DNA of 64,000 bases, taken from assembly GCA_002470465.1 (NCBI GenBank), contig DKMD01000019.1:1-64000 (forward strand), in the 5' to 3' direction. Source of the stretch: Pluralibacter sp. UBA7423. GTDB lineage: Bacteria; Pseudomonadota; Gammaproteobacteria; Enterobacterales; Enterobacteriaceae. The notes under the pieces were generated by a model. It was not told the origin of the DNA. It did not search any database and was given only the letters and a program-made list of their open reading frames with translations. The translations under genes and the position numbers were made by a program. Positions 24,234 to 35,485 of the stretch are shown here, one piece after another; the stretch's first letter is position 1, and the number at the start of each line of letters is the position of its first letter.

Positions 24234-26777
24234 ATGAGCAAAGTCAGACTCGCAATTATCGGTAACGGCATGGTCGGCCACCGCTTTATTGAGGATCTTC
24301 TCGATAAAGCCCCCGCCGATCAGTTTGAGATTACCGTCTTCTGTGAAGAACCCCGTATCGCCTACGACCGCGTCCATCTTTCATCTTACTTCTCTCACCA
24401 CACGGCGGAAGAACTTTCGTTGGTACGTGAAGGGTTTTATGAGAAGCACGGCGTAAAAGTACTGGTGGGCGAACGCGCCATCACTATTAACCGCCAGGAG
24501 AAGGTGATTCACTCAAGTGCGGGTCGTACCGTGTTTTACGACAAGCTGATCATGGCCACCGGCTCTTACCCGTGGATCCCACCGATCAAAGGCTCTGAAA
24601 CGCAGGATTGCTTCGTTTACCGCACCATTGAAGATCTGAATGCCATTGAAGCCTGCGCCCGTCGCAGCAAGCGCGGCGCGGTCGTCGGCGGTGGCCTGCT
24701 AGGCCTCGAAGCCGCAGGTGCCCTGAAAAACCTCGGTGTTGAAACCCACGTCATCGAATTTGCTCCGATGCTGATGGCAGAACAGCTCGACCCAATGGGC
24801 GGCGACCAGCTGAAGCGTAAAATCGAAAGCATGGGCGTGAAGGTCCATACCGGCAAAAATACTCAGGAAATCGTGCAGGAAGGCACGGAAGCGCGTAAAA
24901 CCATGCGCTTCGCCGACGGCAGCGAACTCGAAATCGACTTCATCGTCTTCTCCACCGGCATTCGTCCACGCGACAAGCTGGCAACCCAGTGCGGCCTGGC
25001 AACCGGTCAGCGCGGTGGGATCATGGTGAATGACACCTGCCAAACCTCCGACCCGGATATCTATGCCATCGGCGAATGCGCCAGCTGGAACAACCGCGTT
25101 TACGGCCTGGTGGCACCTGGCTACAAAATGGCTCAGGTTGCAGTCGACCACATTCTCGGCAAAGAAAATGCCTTTGAAGGCGCAGACCTCAGCGCCAAGC
25201 TGAAGCTGCTGGGCGTGGACGTTGGCGGTATCGGCGATGCGCATGGCCGCACGCCGGGCGCACGCAGCTACGTTTATCTCGACGAAAGCAAAGAAGTCTA
25301 CAAACGCCTGATCGTCAGCCCGGATAACAAAACCCTGCTTGGCGCGGTGCTGGTTGGCGACACCAGCGACTTCGGCAACCTGCTACAGCTGGTGCTGAAC
25401 GCCATTGAGCTGCCTGAAAACCCGGATGCGCTGATCCTACCCGCCCATGCCGCAAGCGGCAAACCGGCTATCGGCGTCGACAAACTGCCGGATAGCGCGC
25501 AGATTTGCTCCTGCTTCGACGTGACCAAAGGCGATTTGGTCAGCGCCATCAACAAGGGCTGCCATACCGTTGCCGCGCTGAAAGCCGAAACCAAAGCTGG
25601 CACCGGCTGTGGTGGTTGTATTCCGCTGGTTACCCAGGTGCTGAATGCCGAACTGGCGAAACAAGGCATTGAAGTTAATAACAACCTTTGCGAGCACTTC
25701 GCTTTCTCCCGCCAGGAGCTGTACCATCTGATTCGCGTCGAAGGCATCAAAACCTTCGACGAACTGCTGAAAAAATACGGCAAAGGCTACGGCTGCGAAG
25801 TTTGTAAGCCTACCGTTGGTTCCCTGCTGGCTTCCTGCTGGAATGAGTACATCCTCAAACCGCAGCACACGCCGCTGCAGGACACCAACGACAACTTCCT
25901 CGCCAACATCCAGAAAGACGGCACCTACTCGGTGATCCCACGCTCCGCTGGTGGTGAAATTACGCCAGAAGGCCTGATGGTCGTTGGCCGTATCGCGCAG
26001 GAATTTAATCTCTACACCAAAATCACCGGCTCCCAGCGTATCGGCCTGTTCGGTGCCCAGAAGGACGACCTGCCGGAAATCTGGCGTCAGCTGATTGAGG
26101 CGGGCTTCGAAACCGGCCACGCATACGCAAAAGCGCTGCGCATGGCAAAAACCTGCGTCGGCAGCACCTGGTGCCGCTACGGCGTGGGCGACAGCGTCGG
26201 CTTCGGCGTTGAGCTGGAAAACCGCTATAAGGGCATCCGCACCCCGCACAAAATGAAGTTTGGCGTGTCGGGCTGTACCCGTGAATGTGCGGAAGCCCAG
26301 GGCAAAGACGTCGGCGTTATCGCGACAGAAAAAGGCTGGAACCTGTACGTTTGTGGTAACGGTGGCATGAAACCGCGCCACGCAGACCTGCTGGCGGCCG
26401 ATCTCGATAAAGAAACGCTGATCAAATATCTCGACCGCTTCATGATGTTCTACATCCGTACCGCCGACAAACTGACCCGTACCGCACCATGGCTCGATAA
26501 CCTCGAAGGCGGTATCGACTACCTGAAAGCGGTCATCATCGACGACAAGCTCGGCCTGAACGATCATCTGGAAGAAGAGCTGGCGCGCCTGCGCGATGCT
26601 TTCGCCTGCGAGTGGACGGAAACCGTCAACAGCCCGGCTGCGCAAACTCGCTTCCAGCACTTTGTGAACAGCAAGCAGCGTGACCCGAACGTGCAGATCG
26701 TGCCTGAGCGCGAACAGCATCGTCCGGCCACGCCGTTCGAACGTATCCCGGTCACTCTGGTGGAGGAAAACGCATGA
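24234..26777 (+). CDS. nirB: NADH-dependent nitrite reductase large subunit
   Basis: NirB (847 residues) reduces nitrite to ammonia in the cytoplasm using NADH. The order is FAD and NAD binding domains (residues 5-320), a BFD-like [2Fe-2S] domain (about 420-475, CSCFDVTKGDL and GTGCGGC), ferredoxin-like half domains, and the siroheme/[4Fe-4S] domain. Its cluster cysteines are Cys641, Cys647, Cys681 and Cys685 (CVGSTWC and GCTREC). It overlaps nirD by 4 bp, and cysG downstream supplies siroheme. Control is by FNR and NarL/NarP sites upstream. Confidence 0.99.
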   Translation: MSKVRLAIIGNGMVGHRFIEDLLDKAPADQFEITVFCEEPRIAYDRVHLSSYFSHHTAEELSLVREGFYEKHGVKVLVGERAITINRQEKVIHSSAGRTVFYDKLIMATGSYPWIPPIKGSETQDCFVYRTIEDLNAIEACARRSKRGAVVGGGLLGLEAAGALKNLGVETHVIEFAPMLMAEQLDPMGGDQLKRKIESMGVKVHTGKNTQEIVQEGTEARKTMRFADGSELEIDFIVFSTGIRPRDKLATQCGLATGQRGGIMVNDTCQTSDPDIYAIGECASWNNRVYGLVAPGYKMAQVAVDHILGKENAFEGADLSAKLKLLGVDVGGIGDAHGRTPGARSYVYLDESKEVYKRLIVSPDNKTLLGAVLVGDTSDFGNLLQLVLNAIELPENPDALILPAHAASGKPAIGVDKLPDSAQICSCFDVTKGDLVSAINKGCHTVAALKAETKAGTGCGGCIPLVTQVLNAELAKQGIEVNNNLCEHFAFSRQELYHLIRVEGIKTFDELLKKYGKGYGCEVCKPTVGSLLASCWNEYILKPQHTPLQDTNDNFLANIQKDGTYSVIPRSAGGEITPEGLMVVGRIAQEFNLYTKITGSQRIGLFGAQKDDLPEIWRQLIEAGFETGHAYAKALRMAKTCVGSTWCRYGVGDSVGFGVELENRYKGIRTPHKMKFGVSGCTRECAEAQGKDVGVIATEKGWNLYVCGNGGMKPRHADLLAADLDKETLIKYLDRFMMFYIRTADKLTRTAPWLDNLEGGIDYLKAVIIDDKLGLNDHLEEELARLRDAFACEWTETVNSPAAQTRFQHFVNSKQRDPNVQIVPEREQHRPATPFERIPVTLVEENA

Positions 26778-27100
26778 GCCAGTGGGTAAACATTTGCCAC
26801 ATCAACGACATCCTGCCGCAGACCGGCGTGTGTGCGCTGCTTGGCCACGAGCAGGTGGCGCTTTTCCGCCCGTATCATGACGAGCAAATCTTCGCTATCA
26901 GCAACATCGATCCGTTCTTCCGCGCCAGCGTCCTCTCCCGCGGTGTGATCGCCGAACACAACGGTGAGCTGTGGGTAGCCAGCCCGCTGAAAAAACAGCG
27001 CTTCCGCCTCAGCGACGGTCTGTGCATGGAAGATGAAAGCCACTCCGTTGCGCATTTTGATGTGCGTGTTAAAGACGGTCAGGTACAATTAAAAGCCTGA
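26774..27100 (+). CDS. nirD: Nitrite reductase small subunit
   Basis: The 108-residue NirD is a Rieske-fold subunit that lacks the cluster-binding Cys/His residues and is needed for full NirB activity. It begins [20 protein letters not shown] and overlaps the nirB stop by 4 bp. In E. coli nirC (nitrite channel) follows; here a strong hairpin and then cysG follow instead. Confidence 0.98.
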   Translation: MSQWVNICHINDILPQTGVCALLGHEQVALFRPYHDEQIFAISNIDPFFRASVLSRGVIAEHNGELWVASPLKKQRFRLSDGLCMEDESHSVAHFDVRVKDGQVQLKA

Positions 27101-27107
27101 TGTCCCC

Positions 27108-27138
27108 TCCGGCGGCGCTCTGCCGCCGGATTTGTTTT
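27108..27138 (+). terminator. Hairpin with T-run between nirD and cysG
   Basis: A 9-bp perfect stem, TCCGGCGGC with GCCGCCGGA, and a 5-base loop are followed by TTTGTTTT, 8 bp after the nirD stop. It looks like an intrinsic terminator that would partly uncouple cysG from the FNR promoter. Confidence 0.75.
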
Positions 27139-27161
27139 CCCCTTCTATCGGCGAGATTCCC

Positions 27162-28535
27162 ATGGATCACTTACCCATTTTCTGCCAGCTGCGCGATCGT
27201 GACTGCCTGCTCGTTGGCGGTGGCGATGTTGCGGAACGCAAAGCCCGACTGCTGCTGGATGCAGGCGCACGCCTGACGGTAAACGCACTCGACTTCGTCC
27301 CCCAGTTTCGCGTGTGGGCCGAAGCGGGCCTTCTGACTCTGGTCGAAGGGGAGTTTGATTCTTCGCTGCTGGATCCTTGCTGGCTGGCGATTGCCGCGAC
27401 CGATGACGATGCGGTGAACGCCTGCGTCAGCGCAGAGGCCGAAAAACGCCGTATTTTCTGCAACGTGGTCGACGCGCCAAAGCAGGCGAGCTTTATCATG
27501 CCGTCAATCATCGACCGATCGCCGCTGATGGTAGCAGTCTCTTCCGGCGGCACATCGCCGGTGCTGGCACGCCTGCTGCGAGAAAAGCTCGAAGCGATCC
27601 TGCCTCAGCATCTTGGCCAGGTTGCTCACTACGCAGGTAAGCTGCGCGGGCGAGTGAAACAGCAGTTTGCGGGCATGAGCGAGCGTCGCCGCTTCTGGGA
27701 AAAGCTGTTTGTGAACGATCGCCTGGCACAATCGCTGGCAAATCAGGACGAACAGGCCATCGCTGAAACCACAGAGCGTTTACTCAGCGAACCACTGGAC
27801 AACCGGGGTGAGGTGGTGCTGGTCGGCGCCGGACCGGGAGATGCCGGACTGCTGACGCTCAAAGGCTTACAGCAGATCCAGCAGGCGGACATCGTGGTCT
27901 ACGACCGCCTGGTCTCCGATGACATCATGAACCTGGTTCGCCGCGATGCCGATCGCGTGTTCGTCGGCAAACGCGCGGGCTATCACTGCGTGCCGCAGGA
28001 AGAAATTAACCAGATCCTGCTGCGTGAAGCGCAAAAAGGAAAACGCGTGGTGCGCCTGAAGGGTGGCGATCCGTTTATCTTTGGCCGCGGCGGCGAAGAA
28101 CTGGAAACGCTGTGCAACGCGGGTATCCCTTTCTCTGTGGTGCCAGGGATCACCGCCGCGTCAGGCTGTTCAGCCTATGCAGGCATTCCGCTGACGCACC
28201 GCGATTACGCCCAAAGCGTGCGGCTGGTCACCGGCCACCTGAAAACCGGGGCCGAGCTCGACTGGCATAACCTGGCCGCCGAAAAACAGACGCTGGTGTT
28301 CTATATGGGCCTGAATCAGGCGGCAACCATTCAGGAAAAGCTGCTGGAGCATGGCATGCCGTCGGATATGCCCGTCGCCCTGGTGGAAAACGGAACGGCC
28401 ATCAGCCAGCGCGTGGTGAGCGGCGAACTGTCACAGCTCAGCGAGCTGGCGCAGCAGGTTGCCAGCCCGGCATTGATTATCGTCGGACGCGTGGCGGCAC
28501 TCAGAGAAAAGCTGAACTGGTTCTCTCACCACTAA
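27162..28535 (+). CDS. cysG: Siroheme synthase (trifunctional)
   Basis: CysG (457 residues) makes siroheme from uroporphyrinogen III. The N-terminal CysGB part (1-150) is an NAD-dependent precorrin-2 dehydrogenase and ferrochelatase (NAD motif [15 protein letters not shown]). The C-terminal CysGA part (from about 215) is the SAM-dependent methylase with [13 protein letters not shown] and [13 protein letters not shown]. The start [10 protein letters not shown] at 27162 matches the family; the reading from 27132 starts within the hairpin tail. Siroheme is the cofactor of NirB and of sulfite reductase. Confidence 0.98.
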   Translation: MDHLPIFCQLRDRDCLLVGGGDVAERKARLLLDAGARLTVNALDFVPQFRVWAEAGLLTLVEGEFDSSLLDPCWLAIAATDDDAVNACVSAEAEKRRIFCNVVDAPKQASFIMPSIIDRSPLMVAVSSGGTSPVLARLLREKLEAILPQHLGQVAHYAGKLRGRVKQQFAGMSERRRFWEKLFVNDRLAQSLANQDEQAIAETTERLLSEPLDNRGEVVLVGAGPGDAGLLTLKGLQQIQQADIVVYDRLVSDDIMNLVRRDADRVFVGKRAGYHCVPQEEINQILLREAQKGKRVVRLKGGDPFIFGRGGEELETLCNAGIPFSVVPGITAASGCSAYAGIPLTHRDYAQSVRLVTGHLKTGAELDWHNLAAEKQTLVFYMGLNQAATIQEKLLEHGMPSDMPVALVENGTAISQRVVSGELSQLSELAQQVASPALIIVGRVAALREKLNWFSHH

Positions 28536-28540
28536 AACGC

Positions 28541-28567
28541 AAAAAGGCAGGTTTCCCTGCCTTTTTT
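28541..28567 (+). terminator. cysG terminator
   Basis: A 10-bp stem, AAAAGGCAGG with CCTGCCTTTT, and a TTTC loop end in a T-run 6 bp after the cysG stop. It separates cysG from the convergent trpS operon. Confidence 0.9.
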
Positions 28568-28570
28568 CTT

Positions 28571-28653
28571 GCCGGATGGCGCTGAAGCACGCCCGTCATA
28601 GAAGTTAGGTTTCGCACTCAAACGTAGACCGGATAAGCATAGCGCCATCCGGC
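28571..28653. repeat. Paired REP elements (BIME-like) between cysG and trpS
   Basis: Two outward-facing copies of a REP-type sequence, GCCGGATGGCGCT (28571-28583) and its complement AGCGCCATCCGGC (28641-28653), flank 57 bp. This is the bacterial interspersed mosaic element layout, placed between convergent operons as is usual. Confidence 0.8.
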
Positions 28654-28690
28654 AATGCCCGTGCAGACGAAGTGCCCCGGGCAATCTCAG

Positions 28691-29695
28691 TTACGGTTTC
28701 GCAACAAAACCAATCGCTTTATACACCGCTTTCAGCGTTTCTGCAGCCTGCGCGCTCGCCTTCTGCGCACCGTCACGCATGATCTGCTGCAGCAGCGCTT
28801 CGTCGTTGCGGAAGCGGTGATAACGCTCCTGCAGCTCAGTCAGCATGCCGGACACCGCTTCGGCCACTTCGCCCTTCAGGTGACCGTACATTTTCCCTTC
28901 GAAGTGCTGCTCCAGCTCAGAAATGCTCTGCCCGGTGACGCCGGAGAGAATATCCAGCAGGTTGGAAACCCCCGCTTTGTTCTGCACGTCGTAGCGTACC
29001 ACTGGCGGTTCGTCGCCGTCGGTCATTGCACGCTTGATCTTCTTCACCACGGATTTCGGATCTTCCAGCAGGCCGATCACGTTGTTGCGGTTATCGTCTG
29101 ACTTGGACATTTTCTTGGTCGGCTCCAGCAGCGACATTACGCGCGCGCCGGACTTCGGAATGAACGGCTCAGGCACTTTAAATACGTCACCGTACAGGGC
29201 GTTAAAGCGCTGGGCGATATCGCGGCTCAGCTCCAGATGCTGCTTCTGATCTTCACCCACTGGTACCTGGTTAGTCTGATACAGCAGAATGTCGGCGGCC
29301 ATCAGCACCGGGTAGTCAAACAGACCGGCGTTGATGTTTTCGGAGTAACGTGCGGATTTATCCTTGAACTGGGTCATGCGGCTCAGTTCACCGAAGTAGG
29401 TGTAGCAGTTCAGCGCCCAGCCCAGCTGTGCGTGTTCCGGCACGTGAGACTGAACGAAAATAGTGCTCTTTTGCGGGTCGATACCGCAGGCCAGATAGAG
29501 CGCCAGCGTATCCAGCGTTGCCTTACGCAGCTTTTCCGGATCCTGACGAGCGGTGATGGCATGCAGGTCAACGATGCAGTAGATGCAGTGATAGTCATCC
29601 TGCATGTTCACCCACTGACGCAGCGCACCCATGTAGTTACCAATGGTCAATTCACCGGACGGCTGTGCGCCGCTAAATACGATGGGCTTAGTCAT
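28691..29695 (-). CDS. trpS: Tryptophanyl-tRNA synthetase
   Basis: TrpS (334 residues) is the class I synthetase charging tRNA-Trp. The HIGH-like motif is in [13 protein letters not shown] near residue 17 and the KMSKS loop is present as KKMSKSDDN near residue 195. It is the last gene of the aroK-aroB-damX-dam-rpe-gph-trpS operon and overlaps gph by 8 bp. Confidence 0.99.
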   Translation of the reverse strand: MTKPIVFSGAQPSGELTIGNYMGALRQWVNMQDDYHCIYCIVDLHAITARQDPEKLRKATLDTLALYLACGIDPQKSTIFVQSHVPEHAQLGWALNCYTYFGELSRMTQFKDKSARYSENINAGLFDYPVLMAADILLYQTNQVPVGEDQKQHLELSRDIAQRFNALYGDVFKVPEPFIPKSGARVMSLLEPTKKMSKSDDNRNNVIGLLEDPKSVVKKIKRAMTDGDEPPVVRYDVQNKAGVSNLLDILSGVTGQSISELEQHFEGKMYGHLKGEVAEAVSGMLTELQERYHRFRNDEALLQQIMRDGAQKASAQAAETLKAVYKAIGFVAKP

Positions 29696-30449
29696 TTTTC
29701 ACTTCCTGAGTTTCACTGTGCGGGAGCCCGAGCACGGGCAACAAATCGTTAAAACGGTCAAATACGAAGTCGGGGTTGCTGTCGGCGATAGCTTCACCGT
29801 AGTTGTAGCCGTATGTCAGCCCTACAGAACAACAACCGGCCGCAGAGGCGGCAAGAATGTCATTGCGCGAATCACCAACGAACAGAAGCGCGTCCGGGGT
29901 GAGGCCAAGCTTATTGGCCACCAGCAGCAGCGGCTCCGGATGCGGCTTTTTGTTCTGCACGTCATCGCCACCGACGACAACGGAGAAGTATTTAGCGATA
30001 TCTAATGCTTCAAGAATCGGTGCCACGAACGGTGATGGCTTATTCGTCACCAGCGCCAGCGGCAAACCTTTCGCATGCAGCACTGCCAGCGTTTCGGCAA
30101 CTGCCGGGAACAGATAGCTGCCCTCTTCGGCAAATTCAGCATAATAGCGGTCAAACAGTTTACGCAGCACGCGCAGCTGCTCTTCCTGTGGGATATCCGC
30201 ATGATCGACGGAAGGTTTTCCCTGCTGACTACGCAGCGTAGCACGCTCCTGGCGAGCCCACTTCAGCGCTCGCTCCATCAGCACATCAGCACCATTACCA
30301 ATCCAGGTAATCACGCGTTCTTCGCCTGCGGTGGGCAGTTCGAGCGCGTACAGCGCGCTGTCCACCGCGGCGGTTAATCCAGGCGCGCTGTCGACCAGCG
30401 TACCGTCGAGGTCGAAAGCTACGCCCCGAATTGTTTCTGATTTACTCAT
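29688..30449 (-). CDS. gph: Phosphoglycolate phosphatase
   Basis: Gph (253 residues) is a HAD-superfamily phosphatase that removes 2-phosphoglycolate, formed during repair of oxidised DNA ends. The nucleophile motif is [14 protein letters not shown] (Asp13), the Lys motif is in VTNKPSPFV, and [12 protein letters not shown] is the acidic motif. It overlaps rpe by 8 bp and trpS by 8 bp, indicating tight coupling. Confidence 0.98.
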   Translation of the reverse strand: MSKSETIRGVAFDLDGTLVDSAPGLTAAVDSALYALELPTAGEERVITWIGNGADVLMERALKWARQERATLRSQQGKPSVDHADIPQEEQLRVLRKLFDRYYAEFAEEGSYLFPAVAETLAVLHAKGLPLALVTNKPSPFVAPILEALDIAKYFSVVVGGDDVQNKKPHPEPLLLVANKLGLTPDALLFVGDSRNDILAASAAGCCSVGLTYGYNYGEAIADSNPDFVFDRFNDLLPVLGLPHSETQEVKND

Positions 30450-31119
30450 GACTTACCTTTGCCAGTTCACTGCGCATTTCATCAATCACTTTCTTGTAGT
30501 CTGGCTGATCGAAGATCGCCGACCCGGCAACGAACATATCCGCACCCGCCGCCGCAATTTCGCCGATGTTGTTCGCCTTCACGCCGCCATCAACCTCCAG
30601 GCGAATATCCAGACCAGACACATCAATTCGACGACGAACTTCACGCAGCTTTTCAAGCGTGTGCGGAATGAAAGACTGGCCACCAAAGCCCGGGTTGACG
30701 GACATCAGCAGGATCACGTCAAGTTTATCCATTACGTGATCGAGGTAGCTCAGCGGCGTGGCCGGGTTCAGCACCAGCCCCGCTTTGCAGCCGTGCTCTT
30801 TAATCAACTGCAGGGAGCGATCAACATGCTCAGACGCTTCCGGGTGGAAGGTGATAATGCTGGCACCCGCCGCCGCGAAATCAGGAATGATGCGGTCAAC
30901 GGGTTTGACCATCAGATGCACGTCAATCGGGGCGGTGATGCCGTATTTGCGCAGCGCTTTCAGCACCATCGGGCCCATCGTCAGGTTCGGTACGTAGTGG
31001 TTGTCCATCACGTCGAAGTGAACCACATCGCCGCCTGCGGCCAGGGCTTTCGCAGTATCTTCACCCAGACGGGCAAAGTCGGCCGACAGAATCGAAGGGG
31101 CAATCAAATACTGTTTCAT
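30442..31119 (-). CDS. rpe: Ribulose-5-phosphate 3-epimerase
   Basis: Rpe (225 residues) interconverts ribulose-5-phosphate and xylulose-5-phosphate in the pentose phosphate pathway. It is a TIM barrel with metal ligands in [12 protein letters not shown] and HLMVKP and the second catalytic Asp in LEVDGGVK. I start it at MKQYLIAPS (31119); the ATG two codons earlier sits directly on the AAGGAG ribosome site and is unlikely to be used. Confidence 0.98.
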   Translation of the reverse strand: MKQYLIAPSILSADFARLGEDTAKALAAGGDVVHFDVMDNHYVPNLTMGPMVLKALRKYGITAPIDVHLMVKPVDRIIPDFAAAGASIITFHPEASEHVDRSLQLIKEHGCKAGLVLNPATPLSYLDHVMDKLDVILLMSVNPGFGGQSFIPHTLEKLREVRRRIDVSGLDIRLEVDGGVKANNIGEIAAAGADMFVAGSAIFDQPDYKKVIDEMRSELAKVSHE

Positions 31120-31140
31120 CCGCATCTCCTTGAAAACGAT

Positions 31141-31962
31141 TTATGGTGGGGTCGGGCGATACAGCGCCAGCAGTTCATCCACCTTTTTGCGCGTGCCGCC
31201 GTTGCTGCTAATGCTGCGCCGGACTTTCACTTTGAAATGTTGGGCGGCGTGATACCACGCACGCGTATCGGGCGTGTCATGGTTCGAAATTAACACTGGA
31301 ATTTGGTTGCTGACCAGTTTTTCCGCCATTTCCGCCAGATGCTTTTGCTGATCTGGCGTGAAGCTGTTGGTGTGGTAAGCGGTAAAATTGGCCGTCGCGG
31401 AGAGTGGCGCGTAAGGCGGATCGCAGTAAACCACCGAATCCTGACAGGCCTTCTCCATGCACTCCTCGTAAGACAGGCACAGGAACTCGGCACTCTGCGC
31501 CTTTTGCGCAAAATGATTCAGCTCGGCTTCCGGGAAGTAAGGCTTTTTGTAGCGGCCAAACGGCACGTTGAACTCGCCTTTCAGATTGTAACGACACAGG
31601 CCGTTGTAACCATGACGATTCAGATAGAGGAACAGCACCGCACGGCGCAGCTTGTCGCTGCACTGATTGAATTCGGCCCGCAGCTGGTAATAGGTTTCAG
31701 CGTTGTTATTAGCAGGCACAAACATCGCCTTCGCCTGCTCGATATAGGTGTCAGTGCGTGTTTTGACAATGTTATAGAGATCAATCAGATCGCTGTTGAT
31801 ATCCGCGAGGATGTAGCGATCGTAATGGGTGTTGAGAAATACGGAACCGGCCCCGACGAAGGGCTCGATCAGACATTCACCTTTCGGCAGATGTTTTTCA
31901 ATATCGTTCAGCAGAGGATATTTCCCCCCTGCCCATTTCAAAAAAGCGCGATTTTTTTTCAT
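31141..31962 (-). CDS. dam: DNA adenine methylase Dam
   Basis: Dam (273 residues) methylates the adenine of GATC and serves mismatch repair, SeqA-controlled replication and gene regulation. The SAM-binding FLKWAGGKYPLL motif is at the N-terminus, the catalytic DPPY in YCDPPYAPLSATANF near residue 180, and the GATC-recognition segment around RYNLKGEFNVPFGRY. The start MKKNRAFLKW at 31962 matches E. coli (278 residues); the 30-codon extension is rejected. The C-terminus is slightly shorter than in K-12. Confidence 0.98.
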   Translation of the reverse strand: MKKNRAFLKWAGGKYPLLNDIEKHLPKGECLIEPFVGAGSVFLNTHYDRYILADINSDLIDLYNIVKTRTDTYIEQAKAMFVPANNNAETYYQLRAEFNQCSDKLRRAVLFLYLNRHGYNGLCRYNLKGEFNVPFGRYKKPYFPEAELNHFAQKAQSAEFLCLSYEECMEKACQDSVVYCDPPYAPLSATANFTAYHTNSFTPDQQKHLAEMAEKLVSNQIPVLISNHDTPDTRAWYHAAQHFKVKVRRSISSNGGTRKKVDELLALYRPTPP

Positions 31963-32083
31963 GCTGTCTGGCAACTTACACTTTCTCCGGCTGAGGAGAA
32001 AACGCTCCTGCAGCATCCTGCGCTTAAAAACACATTCGCCTTCAGCCCGCACTGGCAGACTGAAGGCGCTGTGTCATGTACTG

Positions 32084-33421
32084 CTATTGTTTCAGATCGG
32101 ACTGCACCTGATGCAGCGGCTTCGCCCAAGGGTTTTTCGCCTGGACATCGGCAGGCAACGCGCTGACGGCGCGTTTCGCATCGTCTTTCGTCGCATACAC
32201 ACCGCTGACCAGCACATACCATGGCTGACCGTTGCGGGTGGTCTGATAGACCACGTACTTCTGGATGTTCTCTTTCTTCGCCCAGTTGTTCAGGTTGTTA
32301 TAGTTTGACGAGCTGCTGAGCTGCAGAGTGTAGTGGCTGCCCGGTGCAGATTTCAGCGAGCTGACATCACCCGTTTCTTTGGCGGCGGAGCTTGCCGCAG
32401 CGGTTGCGGCTGGTGCTGGTGCAGCGGCGGTTGCCGCAGGTTTCGCCGCGCTGGCGGTGGCCGCAGGCTTCGCGGCTTCTGCCGCTGGGGTTGTTGTTTT
32501 CACAGGCGTTGCGGTAGCGGCCGTTTCAGTACGCTTAGGCTGGGTAGCCGCTTTGGGTTCGGTTGCTTTTACCGTCGCCTGAGGTTTGCTCTGCGGCTTC
32601 GGCTCAATCACTGCATGCTTACGCTCCGGACGAGTTGTTGCCGCTGGGGCACTTTCCGCCGTGTGAGTCGTCGCCTGACGAGGCGTGTTGCCGCCGCGAA
32701 CAGGGGCAACCGTCGCCGGCTCAGTTGGCAGCGTTGAGTTGGCGACAGCGCCGTCAATCTGGCCCTGCTGCTGGTTCAGCGCATTGTTCAGGTCACCCTG
32801 CACTTCCACACGCTGCTGGCCTTCTGGCGCAACGGTGTTTTGGCCCTGAGTCGGGGTAGAGGAAATCGGTGGCAGAGAAACATCCTGCTGCGGATTTGTG
32901 GCAGTCTGGTTCGCAGGCGCCGTACCTGGCGCTGGCTGAGCACCATTGGCCTGATCGGTTGCCTGACCGTTGCTCTGGCCGGCTGAAGCGCTGTTATCTC
33001 CGGAAAGGTCGATGTTCTTCACATCGCTGGAGGCCTGCTCGCTGGAGGAAGACGGTGCTTTCAACGCGGAGCCAATGCCCACAATCAGCAGCAGCAGAAC
33101 CAGAATACCAACACCCATCATGATGTACTGGCGGGAAGCCGGTTTTGCCGGCGCTTTTTTGCGCTTGCGTGGACGACGTTCAGGCTGCTCTTGCACCTCT
33201 TCGTCTTCTTCAGACTCGTAATACGCCTCTTCGTCATACTCTTCTTCGCGCTCTTCGCGTACTTTACGGGCACGCGCCGGGCGGCGTTCATCGGCATCAA
33301 GGTCGACGTCATCGAAGTTGATCTGCGGATCGCTTTCACGATCGGAAGACTGACGGGAACGACCAGCACGACGATCGCTGGGATCGGGTTTCAGCTCGTC
33401 TTCTGGTTTGAATTCATCCAT
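32084..33421 (-). CDS. damX: Cell division protein DamX
   Basis: DamX (445 residues) is an inner-membrane division protein. It has an acidic/Arg-rich cytoplasmic N-terminus (1-97), one transmembrane helix (about 98-120, [17 protein letters not shown]), a long Ala/Pro/Thr/Gln-rich periplasmic linker (about 125-360) and a C-terminal SPOR domain (about 362-440, [20 protein letters not shown]) that binds denuded septal glycans. The linker makes it longer than the E. coli 428. It lies between aroB and dam in the operon. Confidence 0.97.
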   Translation of the reverse strand: MDEFKPEDELKPDPSDRRAGRSRQSSDRESDPQINFDDVDLDADERRPARARKVREEREEEYDEEAYYESEEDEEVQEQPERRPRKRKKAPAKPASRQYIMMGVGILVLLLLIVGIGSALKAPSSSSEQASSDVKNIDLSGDNSASAGQSNGQATDQANGAQPAPGTAPANQTATNPQQDVSLPPISSTPTQGQNTVAPEGQQRVEVQGDLNNALNQQQGQIDGAVANSTLPTEPATVAPVRGGNTPRQATTHTAESAPAATTRPERKHAVIEPKPQSKPQATVKATEPKAATQPKRTETAATATPVKTTTPAAEAAKPAATASAAKPAATAAAPAPAATAAASSAAKETGDVSSLKSAPGSHYTLQLSSSSNYNNLNNWAKKENIQKYVVYQTTRNGQPWYVLVSGVYATKDDAKRAVSALPADVQAKNPWAKPLHQVQSDLKQ

Positions 33422-33510
33422 TTAACACCCCACTAAAAGGCTTATGCTAACGACACCTGCACGTCACCTGAAGCTAAACACCGCGCGAGCGGCATGACCT
33501 TTCTTATTAG

Positions 33511-34599
33511 TTACGCCTGCTGACAATCAGCCACAGCGCCAAGAACCACATCGTGCGCAACACCGCCACGCACTTCACTTTTTCCAATAGCAAGCGGCAA
33601 AACCAAACGCATCTCACCGGCGAGCACCTTTTTATCGCGCATCATATGCGGCAGGTACGCATCGGGAGACATTTCACGCGGACCGGAAACCGGTAATTTC
33701 GCCCGTTCTAACAGGGTAATAATCCGCTGAGTATCCTTTGCCTCAAACTGACCAAGACGTTCTGAAGCACGAGCCGCCATGACCATACCGGCGGCGACGG
33801 CTTCGCCGTGCAGCCAGTTACCGTAGCCCATTTCAGCTTCGATAGCGTGACCAAAGGTGTGTCCCAGATTCAGTAAAGCACGTAAGCCGGATTCTCGCTC
33901 GTCTGCCGCCACAACTTCGGCTTTCAGCTCACAACAACGGCGAATGCAGTACGCCATGGTTTTTTCATCAAGCGCCATCAGCGCATCAATGTTGTTTTCA
34001 AGCCAGGAGAAGAATTCTGCATCGAGGATGATGCCGTATTTGATGACCTCTGCCAGGCCGGAAGAGAGTTCGCGCGCGGGCAGGGTTTTCAGACAGTCCA
34101 GATCGACAACCACATTCACCGGCTGCCAGAAGGCGCCAATCATGTTTTTACCGAGCGGGTGGTTAACGGCTGTTTTGCCGCCAACGGAAGAATCGACCTG
34201 TGATAATAACGTGGTCGGTACCTGGATAAAGCGAACGCCACGCTGATAGCTCGCCGCCGCAAATCCGGTAAGATCGCCAACAACACCGCCGCCTAAGGCA
34301 ATCAGCGTCGTGTCACGACCGTGAGGTTTTTGCAGTAACGCGGTGAAAACGGTGTCCATCACGGCCAGCGTTTTGTACTTTTCACCGTCCGGAAGGATGA
34401 CGCTGTCGACTTTTACGCCAGCCTGTTCGAGCACGTGACGTACTTTGTCCAGATAAACAGGTGCCAGCGTCTCGTTGGTGACCAGCATGGCCTGGTCGCC
34501 CGACTTCAGTGGCAGGAAGGAAGCTGGATCGTTAAACAAACCAGCCGCGATGGTAATCGGGTAACTACGTTCCCCGAGAGTTACTGTAAGCCTCTCCAT
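33511..34599 (-). CDS. aroB: 3-dehydroquinate synthase
   Basis: AroB (362 residues) converts DAHP to 3-dehydroquinate, the second shikimate step, using NAD and zinc. The NAD-binding [13 protein letters not shown] segment and zinc ligands in [12 protein letters not shown] and NWLHGEAVA are present. The start [14 protein letters not shown] at 34599 is preferred to 34650 by family alignment. It follows aroK by 169 bp. Confidence 0.98.
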   Translation of the reverse strand: MERLTVTLGERSYPITIAAGLFNDPASFLPLKSGDQAMLVTNETLAPVYLDKVRHVLEQAGVKVDSVILPDGEKYKTLAVMDTVFTALLQKPHGRDTTLIALGGGVVGDLTGFAAASYQRGVRFIQVPTTLLSQVDSSVGGKTAVNHPLGKNMIGAFWQPVNVVVDLDCLKTLPARELSSGLAEVIKYGIILDAEFFSWLENNIDALMALDEKTMAYCIRRCCELKAEVVAADERESGLRALLNLGHTFGHAIEAEMGYGNWLHGEAVAAGMVMAARASERLGQFEAKDTQRIITLLERAKLPVSGPREMSPDAYLPHMMRDKKVLAGEMRLVLPLAIGKSEVRGGVAHDVVLGAVADCQQA

Positions 34600-34768
34600 A
34601 ACGCGACGTCCACCTTGGTTACTTGCATTCTCTGGTGATGTACACGCCATCCTTCAGGCTGTTTACTGGTCGGCGGCTTTCGCGCCCGGTTGCAGAGATG
34701 ACCTGCAAGAGTTCACGCCGTTGCCGCCTGAATGCAGCTTGAACGATGTCGTATAGCGTTGACCAGAA

Positions 34769-35290
34769 TCAGTTACTTTCCAGCATATTAATAATCTGGT
34801 TGGCCACCACTTTCGCGCTCTGGTCGTCAGTGCGGATCGTGACATCGGCAATTTCTTCGTACAAAGGATTACGCTCGCCTGCCAGCGCTTCCAGGACTTC
34901 ACGAGGTGGCGTTTCAACCTGCAGCAGGGGACGTTTTTTATCACGCTGCGTGCGCGCCAGCTGTTTTTCAATCGTCGTTTCCAGATACACCACGACGCCG
35001 CGGGCGGAGAGACGATTACGCGTTTCACGAGATTTCACAGAGCCGCCGCCAGTCGCCAGCACAATACCCTGTTTCTCCGTTAACTCGTTGATGATTTTTT
35101 CTTCGCGATCACGGAAACCTTCTTCGCCTTCGACATCGAAGACCCAGCCCACGTCGGCGCCGGTGCGTTTCTCAATCTCTTGATCAGAATCGTAGAATTC
35201 CATGTTGAGCTGTTGAGCTAACTGGCGCCCAATAGTGCTTTTGCCGGCACCCATAGGCCCAACCAGAAAGATATTGCGTTTCTCTGCCAT
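34769..35290 (-). CDS. aroK: Shikimate kinase I
   Basis: AroK (173 residues) phosphorylates shikimate. The P-loop is [11 protein letters not shown] (residues 11-21), the shikimate-binding Asp is in [14 protein letters not shown] is in LATGGGSV and the lid arginine is in [11 protein letters not shown]. It heads the seven-gene aroK to trpS operon; a promoter candidate lies at 35486-35514. Confidence 0.99.
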   Translation of the reverse strand: MAEKRNIFLVGPMGAGKSTIGRQLAQQLNMEFYDSDQEIEKRTGADVGWVFDVEGEEGFRDREEKIINELTEKQGIVLATGGGSVKSRETRNRLSARGVVVYLETTIEKQLARTQRDKKRPLLQVETPPREVLEALAGERNPLYEEIADVTIRTDDQSAKVVANQIINMLESN

Positions 35291-35485
35291 TTTTTCGGTA
35301 CTACTAAGACTATTTCGTTAATAATAAACCCGCGACGCGAACCACACGGCGACGCCAGGCATGAACTGAAACCTCATATGCGATAGTGCGAGAGTCAGAC
35401 CGAAAATTATCTCAATACTCCGGCAGGTTTGGCAACTCTAATCATCACCGGACTGTCCAGGGGACCGACTCTCAAATCGGTACTC

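Noticed and set aside
25437..26720. 427-codon minus-strand frame opposite nirB
   Set aside because: It is an antisense open frame caused by high-GC codon bias in nirB; the peptide has no family features.
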